From contig DAOVAN010000116.1 of assembly GCA_030671005.1 (NCBI GenBank), positions 1 to 5,141 on the forward strand: DNA of 5,141 nt, written 5' to 3'. The DNA is from Caldifarciminota bacterium (lineage in GTDB: Bacteria; Hydrothermota; Tepidihabitantia; SM23-42). Made by a program: the position numbers and the translations under genes. The notes beneath the pieces were generated by a model. It was not told the DNA's origin. It did not search any database and saw only the letters and a program-made list of their open reading frames with translations. The first letter of the stretch is position 1; each line of letters opens with the position of its first letter. Of the stretch, positions 1-5,103 are shown one piece after another.

Positions 1-57
1 TCCCGTTTCTGATTCTTCAGAAACGAGGATCCTCGTTCCGAATGCTTCGGAACGGGA
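1..57. repeat. Double hairpin joined by a central palindrome (dispersed-repeat type)
   Basis: Two perfect 9-bp hairpins sit side by side: 4-12 pairs with 17-25 (loop TTCT), and 34-42 pairs with 46-54 (loop TGC). Between them, 22-37 is a perfect 16-bp palindrome (AACGAGGATCCTCGTT) that shares bases with both stems. The outer arms TCCCGTT (1-7) and AACGGGA (51-57) also pair. The block can therefore fold either as two hairpins or as an outer stem plus a central stem. No T-run follows, so an intrinsic terminator is not supported. It looks like an intergenic palindromic repeat, and the window edge may cut it. No coding potential is seen. Confidence 0.7.
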
Positions 58-59
58 CA

Positions 60-98
60 ATCTCTGCCATTCCCTGACTCGGTAATCCATCCAGAGAT
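60..98. repeat. Imperfect palindromic repeat remnant
   Basis: ATCTCTG (60-66) is the exact reverse complement of CAGAGAT (92-98). Inside, ATTCCC (69-74) and GGTAAT (81-86) pair with one mismatch around TGACTC. The reverse strand reads like the common bacterial intergenic repeat with a GGATTACC...GGGAAT core. This is probably a degenerate dispersed palindrome. That family resemblance is recalled, not searched. Confidence 0.45.
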
Positions 99-118
99 GA
101 AAAACAAGAATGGGCCGT

Positions 119-152
119 GTTCGATAGTTCTAGAATTCTAAAACTTTCGAAC
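119..152. repeat. 34-bp imperfect inverted repeat followed by a short T-run
   Basis: The dyad is centred between 135 and 136. GTTCGA (119-124) pairs with TCGAAC (147-152), AGTT (126-129) with AACT (142-145), and the core TAGAATTCTA (131-140) is a perfect palindrome. Only two symmetric positions mismatch (125/146 and 130/141). CTTTTAAT follows at 155-162, so a weak intrinsic terminator for a gene left of the window is possible. The stem is AT-rich and the T-run is only four bases, so an operator or repeat relic is equally plausible. Confidence 0.5.
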
Positions 153-172
153 TGCTTTTAATCCGAAAACCC

Positions 173-243
173 GTCATTGCGATACCGCCGCAGGCGGGCG
201 CCTGCCCCGTAAGATCTGTAGATCGTATCGGGGCGGCAATCTC
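173..243 (+). repeat. Nested palindromic repeat, copy 1 (medium form)
   Basis: The element begins GTCATTGCGA and ends GGCAATCTC. Its ends pair as ATTGC (176-180) with GCAAT (236-240). Inside is one hairpin, CCGCC (185-189) with GGCGG (193-197). A second hairpin pairs GCCCCG (204-209) with CGGGGC (229-234) and is topped by GATC (213-216) with GATC (221-224). The same modules recur at 4915-5010 and, in reduced form, at 5052-5089, all in the same orientation. It is non-coding and resembles dispersed repeats of several uncultured bacterial lineages. Confidence 0.8.
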
Positions 244-247
244 AACC

Positions 248-272
248 ACGCCTAACGCTCCACGCCCTACGC
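248..272. repeat. Short 7-bp tandem repeat (ACGCNNN)
   Basis: ACGC occurs at 248, 255, 262 and 269, an exact 7-base period with variable pyrimidine-rich fill. No function is evident. It lies in the 244-330 stretch, which otherwise shows only a short GTCG-CTC-CGAC hairpin (297-307) and no reading frame of note. Confidence 0.5.
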
Positions 273-330
273 TTTTTCACCGCTTTCTGTTTCACCGTCG
301 CTCCGACGCACCGCTTCAAATGAATTAATG

Positions 331-356
331 ACATAATTACACAATAACATAATTAC
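331..356. promoter_or_regulatory. 10-bp direct repeat upstream of the thiE promoter (possible operator)
   Basis: ACATAATTAC occurs exactly at 331-340 and 347-356, a 16-base period, in an AT-rich stretch that ends 34 bases before the -35 box. Relative to a start near 426 the copies begin at about -95 and -79. The second copy also sits in a small dyad, ACATA (347-351) with TATGT (357-361). Repeats of this kind can bind a regulator or bend DNA. The assignment is inference, since no regulator is encoded nearby. Confidence 0.4.
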
Positions 357-390
357 TATGTTGGGTCTCGCATTTCGAAACCGACCACCC

Positions 391-419
391 TTGACATAGT
401 TCCCCCTCATAACTATAAT
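391..419 (+). promoter_or_regulatory. Perfect-consensus sigma-70 type promoter for thiE
   Basis: TTGACA (391-396) and TATAAT (414-419) are separated by exactly 17 bases. All twelve consensus bases match at optimal spacing. Transcription should begin about seven bases after the -10 box, near 425-427, which coincides with the GTG start of the downstream gene. A perfect 8-bp palindrome, TTTCGAAA (373-380), lies 10 bases before the -35 box and could be an operator, though that is unproven. Confidence 0.88.
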
Positions 420-424
420 TAACT

Positions 425-1432
425 GTGCACTTTCTGCGCATAATTGACGTGAACCTCAACCGGTTGGATGAATCGCTAAAGCTAATCGAAGATCTCACAA
501 GGTTTCACTTCGAAAACCGGGCACTACTCCTAAGAATACGTGAAATCAGGAAGAATTTTCTTCAATTCAAACAATCCCTGCCCCTGGAGCACATCATAGG
601 TGCGCGCAAAAGCCACCGAGACCTCGGCAGGAAGGCAAGGTTCGACTCGGGCAAGAAGAAAAACGCTGGCGGCTTGATTCTATCGAATCTATCCCGCGCC
701 AAAGAGTCATCAAGAATCATCGAAGAAACCCTCAAAATCACAAAAATCCGCCTCAGCAGGGCGATGAAGGAAATCAGATTCCAAATCTATGATTTTGAGA
801 AGGAAATAGTTGTTATCCAAAAGAAGAAGTTCAACCCCCGTCTTCACGCGATAATCGATGACCAGTATCTCCGTTTATCAGACATAGACAAAGTGACAAA
901 CGTTCTTATAAATAACCGAGCCACGATGATTCAGTTGAGGGTAAATACGCTCAGTGACCGAAACTTCTTAAGATATGCAAACAAAATAAGAAAAGCAACA
1001 ATGAATACTGACGTGAAGTTTATCATAAATAACCGTCTGGATATTGCACTCGCATGTAACGCGGACGGAGTGCACGTTGGGCAAAAAGACATGCCTGTCG
1101 CAAAAGCCCGCGAAATACTGGGCGATACCCATATCATTGGCGCATCCACGCACAACTTAGAAGAAGCAAGGAAAGCTGAAGCCCAAGGAGCTGATTATCT
1201 CGGCGTCGGTGCGATCTACAGGACGAAGACGAAGCACGATGCCCGGGTATGCGGCCTGCGGACTCTAAGAGCGGTCTGTAAAGCAGCGAGAATTCCAGTC
1301 ATCGGCATCGGTGGTATAAATGACAAGAACTACAGAGCTGTCCTGAAAGCGGGCGCTTCAGGCATTGCGGTTGCATCATTCCTTTTTGAAGGTCATTTGA
1401 CGAAAAGACTTCGCTCATTGACAGGAGAGTAA
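425..1432 (+). CDS. thiE: ThiD2-ThiE fusion: HMP-P kinase / thiamine phosphate synthase
   Basis: A predicted bifunctional thiamine enzyme of 335 residues. Residues 1-105 resemble the ThiD2 domain, a monofunctional HMP-P kinase making HMP-PP. They show RIIDVNLNRLDESLKLIEDL early, then a second NLSRAKESSRIIEE motif (88-101). Residues 138-325 form a ThiE TIM barrel, which joins HMP-PP to thiazole phosphate. It shows QLR (170-172), INNR (201-204), GVHVGQKDMP (215-224), GASTHN (239-244), YRTKTKHDA (265-273) and GIGGI (294-298). GQKD and TKTK favour ThiE over the tautomerase TenI. Two usual active-site residues differ: the metal-ligand Asp of INDR is Asn203 and the Lys of QxRxK is Asn174. GTG at 425 is chosen because an in-frame TAA (416-418) precedes it and a start at the later GTG (449) would cut off the conserved RIID. 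There is no Shine-Dalgarno and no TPP riboswitch is seen. Confidence 0.9.
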   Translation: MHFLRIIDVNLNRLDESLKLIEDLTRFHFENRALLLRIREIRKNFLQFKQSLPLEHIIGARKSHRDLGRKARFDSGKKKNAGGLILSNLSRAKESSRIIEETLKITKIRLSRAMKEIRFQIYDFEKEIVVIQKKKFNPRLHAIIDDQYLRLSDIDKVTNVLINNRATMIQLRVNTLSDRNFLRYANKIRKATMNTDVKFIINNRLDIALACNADGVHVGQKDMPVAKAREILGDTHIIGASTHNLEEARKAEAQGADYLGVGAIYRTKTKHDARVCGLRTLRAVCKAARIPVIGIGGINDKNYRAVLKAGASGIAVASFLFEGHLTKRLRSLTGE

Positions 1433-1445
1433 ATGTGCCTATAAT
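1418..1445 (+). promoter_or_regulatory. Perfect-consensus promoter for the hpf operon, overlapping the thiE end
   Basis: TTGACA (1418-1423) and TATAAT (1440-1445) are separated by 16 bases. The -35 box encodes Leu332-Thr333 of ThiE, and the thiE stop codon lies in the spacer. The predicted start near 1452 gives a 5' leader of about 48 bases before hpf. The operon can thus be transcribed separately from thiE, although read-through from thiE is likely because no terminator is visible between them. Confidence 0.85.
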
Positions 1446-1489
1446 TTATGTTACGATGTCCCCAGTGACTACCCCGTTGTGTAAATTTC

Positions 1490-1496
1490 AGGAGGT
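1490..1496 (+). promoter_or_regulatory. Strong Shine-Dalgarno of hpf
   Basis: AGGAGGT lies four bases before the hpf ATG. It is the only near-perfect ribosome binding site in the window and contrasts with the absence of one before thiE and the weak site before hprK. It fixes the hpf start at 1500 and suggests that hpf is the strongly translated entry gene of the operon. Confidence 0.85.
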
Positions 1497-1499
1497 GCT

Positions 1500-1817
1500 A
1501 TGCAACTAGATATCACAGCAAGGAATTTCCATCTATCAGATGCACTGCAAGAATATACTACAAAAAAAATCGAAAAACTGAAGCGGTTTGAACACTATAT
1601 TATTGATGCCAATTTGACCATGGAAAAAGACAAAGGTACAAGTATAGTCGAGTTAACGCTCTCGGTTAAGCATTCCTCGATAGCGAGTCGTGTGAAAAAC
1701 CCTGACATATATATGGCCATAAATGACGCGGTAAGAAAGGTTGAGCGGCAGCTCGACAAATACGAGGCAAAGTTCCGGGAAAGAAAAAGACTCGCGCAAA
1801 AAACGCGCAGAAAATGA
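1500..1817 (+). CDS. hpf: Ribosome hibernation promoting factor, short form (HPF/YfiA family)
   Basis: A 105-residue protein matching the ribosome-binding domain of HPF/YfiA. It starts MQLDITARNFHLSDALQEY, continues with a KIEKLKRF helix (23-30) and a central beta region (36-65), and ends with PDIYMAINDAVRKVERQLDK (68-87), the family's second-helix signature. A strongly basic tail follows (KFRERKRLAQKTRRK, 91-105). The dimerisation domain of long HPF is missing, so this is the short class. Members bind the small-subunit decoding region and stabilise inactive ribosomes in starvation. The ATG is fixed by AGGAGGT at 1490-1496. It is the first gene after a perfect promoter, and its stop overlaps the hprK start as ATGA. 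Neighbouring hprK and EIIA genes match the common association of hpf with regulatory PTS genes. No anomalies in length or composition are seen. Confidence 0.93.
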   Translation: MQLDITARNFHLSDALQEYTTKKIEKLKRFEHYIIDANLTMEKDKGTSIVELTLSVKHSSIASRVKNPDIYMAINDAVRKVERQLDKYEAKFRERKRLAQKTRRK

Positions 1818-2797
1818 AATCACTGACCGTTAAAACCCTCTATGAAGAAAAGAGGGATGATCTATCTCTGGAGATCATCTCTGGCGAAGAGTATTTAGAA
1901 AAAGGAAAGATAACAAGCTACGACATTTTCCGCCCTGGACTTGCTCTTGCCGGCTATACGGGATATTTCTTAAGCGAACGCATCATGATCATCGGTAAAA
2001 CAGAAACTTTCTACCTGAAAACCTTAAAACGGGACCTTAAGAACAAGAGGATTGCAACAGTGATGAAATTGGGAACGCCGTGTCTCATTGTTGCAAAGAA
2101 TCTATCTATCGACAAGAAATTCATCGAGGAAGCAAAGCGAAGAAAAATCCCGATTCTGCGCACGCCCAACTCAACAACGCCTTTCATCCATAGCTTGACG
2201 GCATATCTCGATTTCAAACTTGCACCCACTGAGTACATACAGGGCACGCTGGTCGATATTTACGGCGTAGGCGTCCTTTTCATGGGAGAACCGGGTACGG
2301 GCAAGAGCGAATGTGCACTGGACCTAATCGAAAGGGGTCATCGCTTCGTTGCTGATGATTTGATAACAATCATCAGGAGAGGTGATATCCTCATCGGAGC
2401 CGGTGCTGAGAAAAGCCCCCGGTTGAAACACCACATCGAAATTCGCGGAGTAGGTATCGTTGACATTTTCAGGATATTTGGCGTCAAATCGGTTCGGCTG
2501 AGGAAACGTATCGAGGTAATCATTGAACTCGTCATGTGGGACAAGATAAAAGGTGAATATGACCGGATTGGATTGGAAAAAAAGAGAAAAGAAATGCTGG
2601 GTGTTAAGATTCCACATATCGTGATACCTCTGAGTCCAGGCAAGACCATATCGGTCATCGCTGAAGTCATTGCTATGAACTACCTACTCGACCTCCGTGG
2701 CGTTCGACCTGCCGAGGAATACGATAAGGAATTGAGAAGAATACTTTCTGAACATGAAATCCCGAGTGTGCATTTTGATGAAGAAGACCTTGAGTGA
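1814..2797 (+). CDS. hprK: HPr kinase/phosphorylase, divergent
   Basis: A 327-residue protein of the usual HprK length. The N-terminal domain shows RPGLALAGYTGYF (40-52) and PCLIVAKNL (89-97). The C-terminal kinase domain has VDIYGVGVLF (147-156), P-loop GEPGTGKS (158-165, Lys164), RGHRFVADD (174-182, catalytic Asp pair) and the HprK signature EIRGVGIVDI (209-218). Family members phosphorylate and dephosphorylate HPr at a serine according to energy status. Three normally conserved spots differ: the His of the usual VHGVLVDIYG is Gln143, the P-loop reads GEPG rather than GDSG, and the C-terminal PGRN motif is PGKT (275-278). The fold is clear, but the kinase/phosphorylase balance or substrate could be altered. 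No HPr gene lies in the window. The start overlaps the hpf stop by 4 bases with only a weak Shine-Dalgarno, which implies translational coupling. Confidence 0.92.
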   Translation: MKSLTVKTLYEEKRDDLSLEIISGEEYLEKGKITSYDIFRPGLALAGYTGYFLSERIMIIGKTETFYLKTLKRDLKNKRIATVMKLGTPCLIVAKNLSIDKKFIEEAKRRKIPILRTPNSTTPFIHSLTAYLDFKLAPTEYIQGTLVDIYGVGVLFMGEPGTGKSECALDLIERGHRFVADDLITIIRRGDILIGAGAEKSPRLKHHIEIRGVGIVDIFRIFGVKSVRLRKRIEVIIELVMWDKIKGEYDRIGLEKKRKEMLGVKIPHIVIPLSPGKTISVIAEVIAMNYLLDLRGVRPAEEYDKELRRILSEHEIPSVHFDEEDLE

Positions 2798-3189
2798 GCG
2801 TGATAAGAGGTATCATAATCGGACACGGCGACTTCGCCGAGAGCATGCTGAAAACTGCCGAGCAGATTGTTGGCAAACAGCGTCTCGTGGAAGTAGTTTC
2901 CAATGCCGGGTTGTCCTGCAGTCTGTTGAACAACAAGCTCAAGAATGTAATAGGGCAAAACAGAAAAAGGGAGGCGATCGTTTTCGTGGATTTACCAGGA
3001 GGTAGTTGTACAATAAGCTGTTTCAATTTACTAAAGGATGAGAAGAACTTGAGTATCATATGTGGCATAAATCTTCCAATTCTCATTGAGTTTTTTATGC
3101 TTAGAGATAAATATTCAGCTCAGGAGTTAGTGCCTATCTTGGTCAAGAAAGGTAAAGATAATATCTTTAGACTGGAGTACAAAAAATGA
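2794..3189 (+). CDS. PTS EIIA component, mannose family (regulatory type)
   Basis: A 131-residue cytoplasmic protein of the EIIA-Man fold. His11 in IIIGHGDFAESML (7-19) matches the phosphorylated histidine of the family. KTAEQIVGKQ (20-29), VDLPGGSC (65-72, Asp66 near the active site) and GINLPILIEFFMLRD (91-105) follow the family order. EIIA domains accept phosphate from HPr-His and pass it to EIIB. Here no EIIB, EIIC, EIID, HPr or EI is nearby, so a regulatory phosphoacceptor role is more likely than sugar uptake. The neighbouring hprK supports this. The GTG at 2794 overlaps the hprK TGA as GTGA. A second in-frame GTG at 2800 would give a start closer to typical family N termini and cannot be excluded. 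Four cysteines (42, 72, 76, 90) are more than I would expect. The last third is AT-richer than its neighbours. The symbol is left blank because manX implies a sugar transporter. Confidence 0.87.
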   Translation: MSVIRGIIIGHGDFAESMLKTAEQIVGKQRLVEVVSNAGLSCSLLNNKLKNVIGQNRKREAIVFVDLPGGSCTISCFNLLKDEKNLSIICGINLPILIEFFMLRDKYSAQELVPILVKKGKDNIFRLEYKK

Positions 3190-4832
3190 ACGGAGAAATA
3201 CAGCTATTGGGCGACGTTTTTGAACATTCGGTCAAGAATTATCCAGATAAACTCGCCCTCAAAAAAGGAGATACTACCTACACATACAAGCAGTTGAAAG
3301 AAGGGGTAGTTAAACTAAAGAATCACCTACTGGAACTCGGTTTCAAGAAGGACGACAAATGTGCCGTCATGGGTGAGAATTCACCAGAGTGGGCAATCAG
3401 CTACCTAGCAATCGTCCGGGCAGGTTTGGTCTCTGTGCCAGTCGACCGCATGTCACAAGATGCAGAGATAATCCATATTCTAACCCAAAGTGAAGCGAAA
3501 GGCGTGATCTGCTCTGAGACATACCTCGAGAAGATAAATGACCTCAAAGGCGAACTGAAGAACATCAAGTGGGTCATTTCCATGGACGATATCAAAAAAC
3601 TGGCTCCAAAGAAAGACATTCCGGTGAAAGGCATTGACCCCAAGGGTTTGGCAGTACTCATTTTCACGTCTGGTACTACTGGTACATCCAAGGCGGTCAT
3701 GCTGAGTCACTTCAACATTACCAGTAACATGAAATCAGTCGAGCGATTCATCGAGATCAATGAAAAGGACAGCCTTTGCTCGATAATCCCTATGCATCAC
3801 ACCTTCGAAGGCACTGCCGGTTTCCTCTTTCCTCTTTTCCGGGGCGCAACCATATACTATCCACCCAGCCTAAAGCCCACCGATATACTGGCAACCATGA
3901 AAGAAGCAAAGGTTACATGCCTCATCGCGGTGCCGCTGCTCTTCGAGAAATTTGTAGGAGCTGTATACCGTAAAGTCGCCAGCGCTCCTGCACTAACAAA
4001 AGTCATGTTCAAAACCATAAGTGGCATCGGCTCTGCCGTCCCGTTTCTGCGCAAACCACTCTTCAAGAAGGTCCGCAGAGAAATGGGACTTGGACACATA
4101 AAAATCGCAGCTGCTGGTGGTGCCGCACTCACCGAGAAGGTAGCCAATGCACTGCAACTGCTCGCGATACCTATTGTCCAAGGCTATGGCCTGACCGAAA
4201 CATCGCCTGTCCTCTCAGTAAGCCCCCTGGAAAAACCAAAAGTGAAATCAGTTGGCTTGCCGATACCCGATGTCGAAATTAAGATTATCGACAAAGATGA
4301 AAACGGTATTGGTGAAATAATCACGCGCGGACCAAATGTTATGCTCGGGTATTACAAAAACGAGAAAGCAACCAAAGAGGTACTCAAGGACGGCTGGTTT
4401 TACACGGGTGATCTTGGATATCTTGATGACGAGGGATACGTCTATATCACCGGTAGGAAGAAGAGCATGATTGTCACCCAAACCGGTAAGAACATTCAGC
4501 CAGAAGAGATCGAAGCAAAGATCATCAAGAGCCCGTGGGTGAAAGAGGTCTTGGTGGTGCCCAGAACCGATCAAGAAACCAAGAAAGAGCAAATATGTGC
4601 GCTGATCTTCCCTGACTATGAATTACTCGAGCAGCACAGCCATGAAAAGGGTATAACCATGAGTGAAATGGATGTTGAAAACATATACAAAGAACTGGTA
4701 CGTGAGGTCAACGAAGGAATGCCGATATACAAAAAAGTGACTGAATTCGAAATCCGGGATGAAGAATTTCCGAAAACCACAACCCAGAAGATCAAGCGTC
4801 ATTTGTTTCTTGATCGAGGAGTACGAGTATAA
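3186..4832 (+). CDS. Long-chain acyl-CoA synthetase (AMP-forming)
   Basis: A 548-residue member of the ANL adenylating superfamily, closest in style to FadD/FadD15-type long-chain fatty acid:CoA ligases. Visible motifs in order are the ATP-binding loop IFTSGTTGTSK (159-169), IPMHHTFEG (201-209), AAAGGAAL (308-315), QGYGLTETSP (332-341), GWFYTGDLGYLDDEGY (403-418), GRKK (423-426) and the C-terminal PKTTTQKIKR (529-538) with the likely catalytic Lys535. These enzymes activate a fatty acid to acyl-AMP and then acyl-CoA. Chain-length preference cannot be read from the sequence. The length is somewhat under the eukaryote-like long form but complete. ATG 3186 overlaps the EIIA stop as ATGA, and TGGAG (3173-3177) sits eight bases upstream. 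It is the last gene of the operon. No signal peptide or membrane segment is seen. An acid-thiol ligase for a related acid is the alternative. Confidence 0.9.
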   Translation: MNGEIQLLGDVFEHSVKNYPDKLALKKGDTTYTYKQLKEGVVKLKNHLLELGFKKDDKCAVMGENSPEWAISYLAIVRAGLVSVPVDRMSQDAEIIHILTQSEAKGVICSETYLEKINDLKGELKNIKWVISMDDIKKLAPKKDIPVKGIDPKGLAVLIFTSGTTGTSKAVMLSHFNITSNMKSVERFIEINEKDSLCSIIPMHHTFEGTAGFLFPLFRGATIYYPPSLKPTDILATMKEAKVTCLIAVPLLFEKFVGAVYRKVASAPALTKVMFKTISGIGSAVPFLRKPLFKKVRREMGLGHIKIAAAGGAALTEKVANALQLLAIPIVQGYGLTETSPVLSVSPLEKPKVKSVGLPIPDVEIKIIDKDENGIGEIITRGPNVMLGYYKNEKATKEVLKDGWFYTGDLGYLDDEGYVYITGRKKSMIVTQTGKNIQPEEIEAKIIKSPWVKEVLVVPRTDQETKKEQICALIFPDYELLEQHSHEKGITMSEMDVENIYKELVREVNEGMPIYKKVTEFEIRDEEFPKTTTQKIKRHLFLDRGVRV

Positions 4833-4914
4833 CCTTAATAACTTAATAATAATATAAGTAAGAAGTAAGATTCCATATTTGTTTACAGTAACTGGCACTC
4901 ATTAACCAGCAACC
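4833..4914. other. AT-rich spacer after the operon, no clear terminator
   Basis: The octamer CTTAATAA occurs twice in tandem (4834-4849), followed by a near repeat, AAGTAAGAAGTAAG (4856-4869). A 5-bp stem, ACTTA (4841-4845) with TAAGT (4855-4859), is too weak to terminate and has no T-run. No reading frame or promoter is convincing. Transcription of the operon may run into the hairpins of the repeat that starts at 4915. Confidence 0.5.
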
Positions 4915-5010
4915 GTCATTGCGCGTGTCCGCCTCAGGCGGAAGGACTCCGAGCTTGTCGAGGAGGACGCCTGCCCCGTAGGATTGTAAATCGTATGGGG
5001 CGGCAATTTC
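4915..5010 (+). repeat. Nested palindromic repeat, copy 2 (long form)
   Basis: The ends GTCATTGCG and GGCAATTTC pair as ATTGC (4918-4922) with GCAAT (5003-5007). The first inner hairpin is TCCGCC (4928-4933) with GGCGGA (4937-4942). The last is GCCCC (4973-4977) with GGGGC (4997-5001), topped by GATT with AATC. Compared with copy 1, about 25 extra bases lie between them (4944-4968). These form their own hairpin from CTCCGA and TCG-AG-GAG with a bulge. It is non-coding and in the same orientation as copy 1. Confidence 0.8.
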
Positions 5011-5027
5011 GCCCACTCACCTGCCTG

Positions 5028-5052
5028 CCCCGTAGGTTAAAAACATACAGGG
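5028..5052 (+). repeat. Solo inner module of the palindromic repeat
   Basis: CCCCGTA (5028-5034) pairs with TACAGGG (5046-5052) with one mismatch, around an A-rich loop. The left arm, CTGCCCCGTAGG, matches the last inner hairpin of copy 2 (4971-4982), but the flanking ATTGC/GCAAT ends are missing. It looks like a partial or free-standing copy of that module. Confidence 0.5.
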
Positions 5053-5089
5053 TCATTGCGAGCCCGCCATAGGCGGACGTGGCAATCTC
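5052..5089 (+). repeat. Nested palindromic repeat, copy 3 (minimal form)
   Basis: GTCATTGCGAG and GGCAATCTC bracket a single hairpin, CCGCC (5064-5068) with GGCGG (5072-5076), loop ATA. The ends pair as ATTGC (5055-5059) with GCAAT (5082-5086). This is the shortest version of the element seen at 173-243 and 4915-5010, lacking the CCCCGTA module. Confidence 0.8.
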
Positions 5090-5103
5090 AACCTCAAACC
5101 ATC

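Noticed and set aside
173..243. CRISPR-like repeats
   Set aside because: Copies are few, differ in length, are far apart and lack regular spacers; they are nested palindromes, not an array.
1..424. TPP (THI-box) riboswitch ahead of thiE
   Set aside because: No CTGAGA or similar aptamer core was seen by eye and the predicted transcript starts at the GTG codon.
2673..3086. Reverse-strand 137-codon frame over hprK and the EIIA gene
   Set aside because: Both genes beneath it have clear family motifs on the + strand; the antisense product shows low-complexity Ser/Phe/Pro composition and no known motif.
3086..3113. Possible internal promoter TTGAGT with TAAATA inside the EIIA gene
   Set aside because: Two weak hexamers in AT-rich coding DNA, far poorer than the two consensus promoters; chance match likely.
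4623..4898. Reverse-strand 91-codon frame across the end of the ligase gene
   Set aside because: It is antisense to a strongly supported gene, has no recognisable motifs, and its start region is AT-rich spacer.
4833..4914. Intrinsic terminator after the ligase gene
   Set aside because: Only a weak 5-bp AT stem without a T-run is present.
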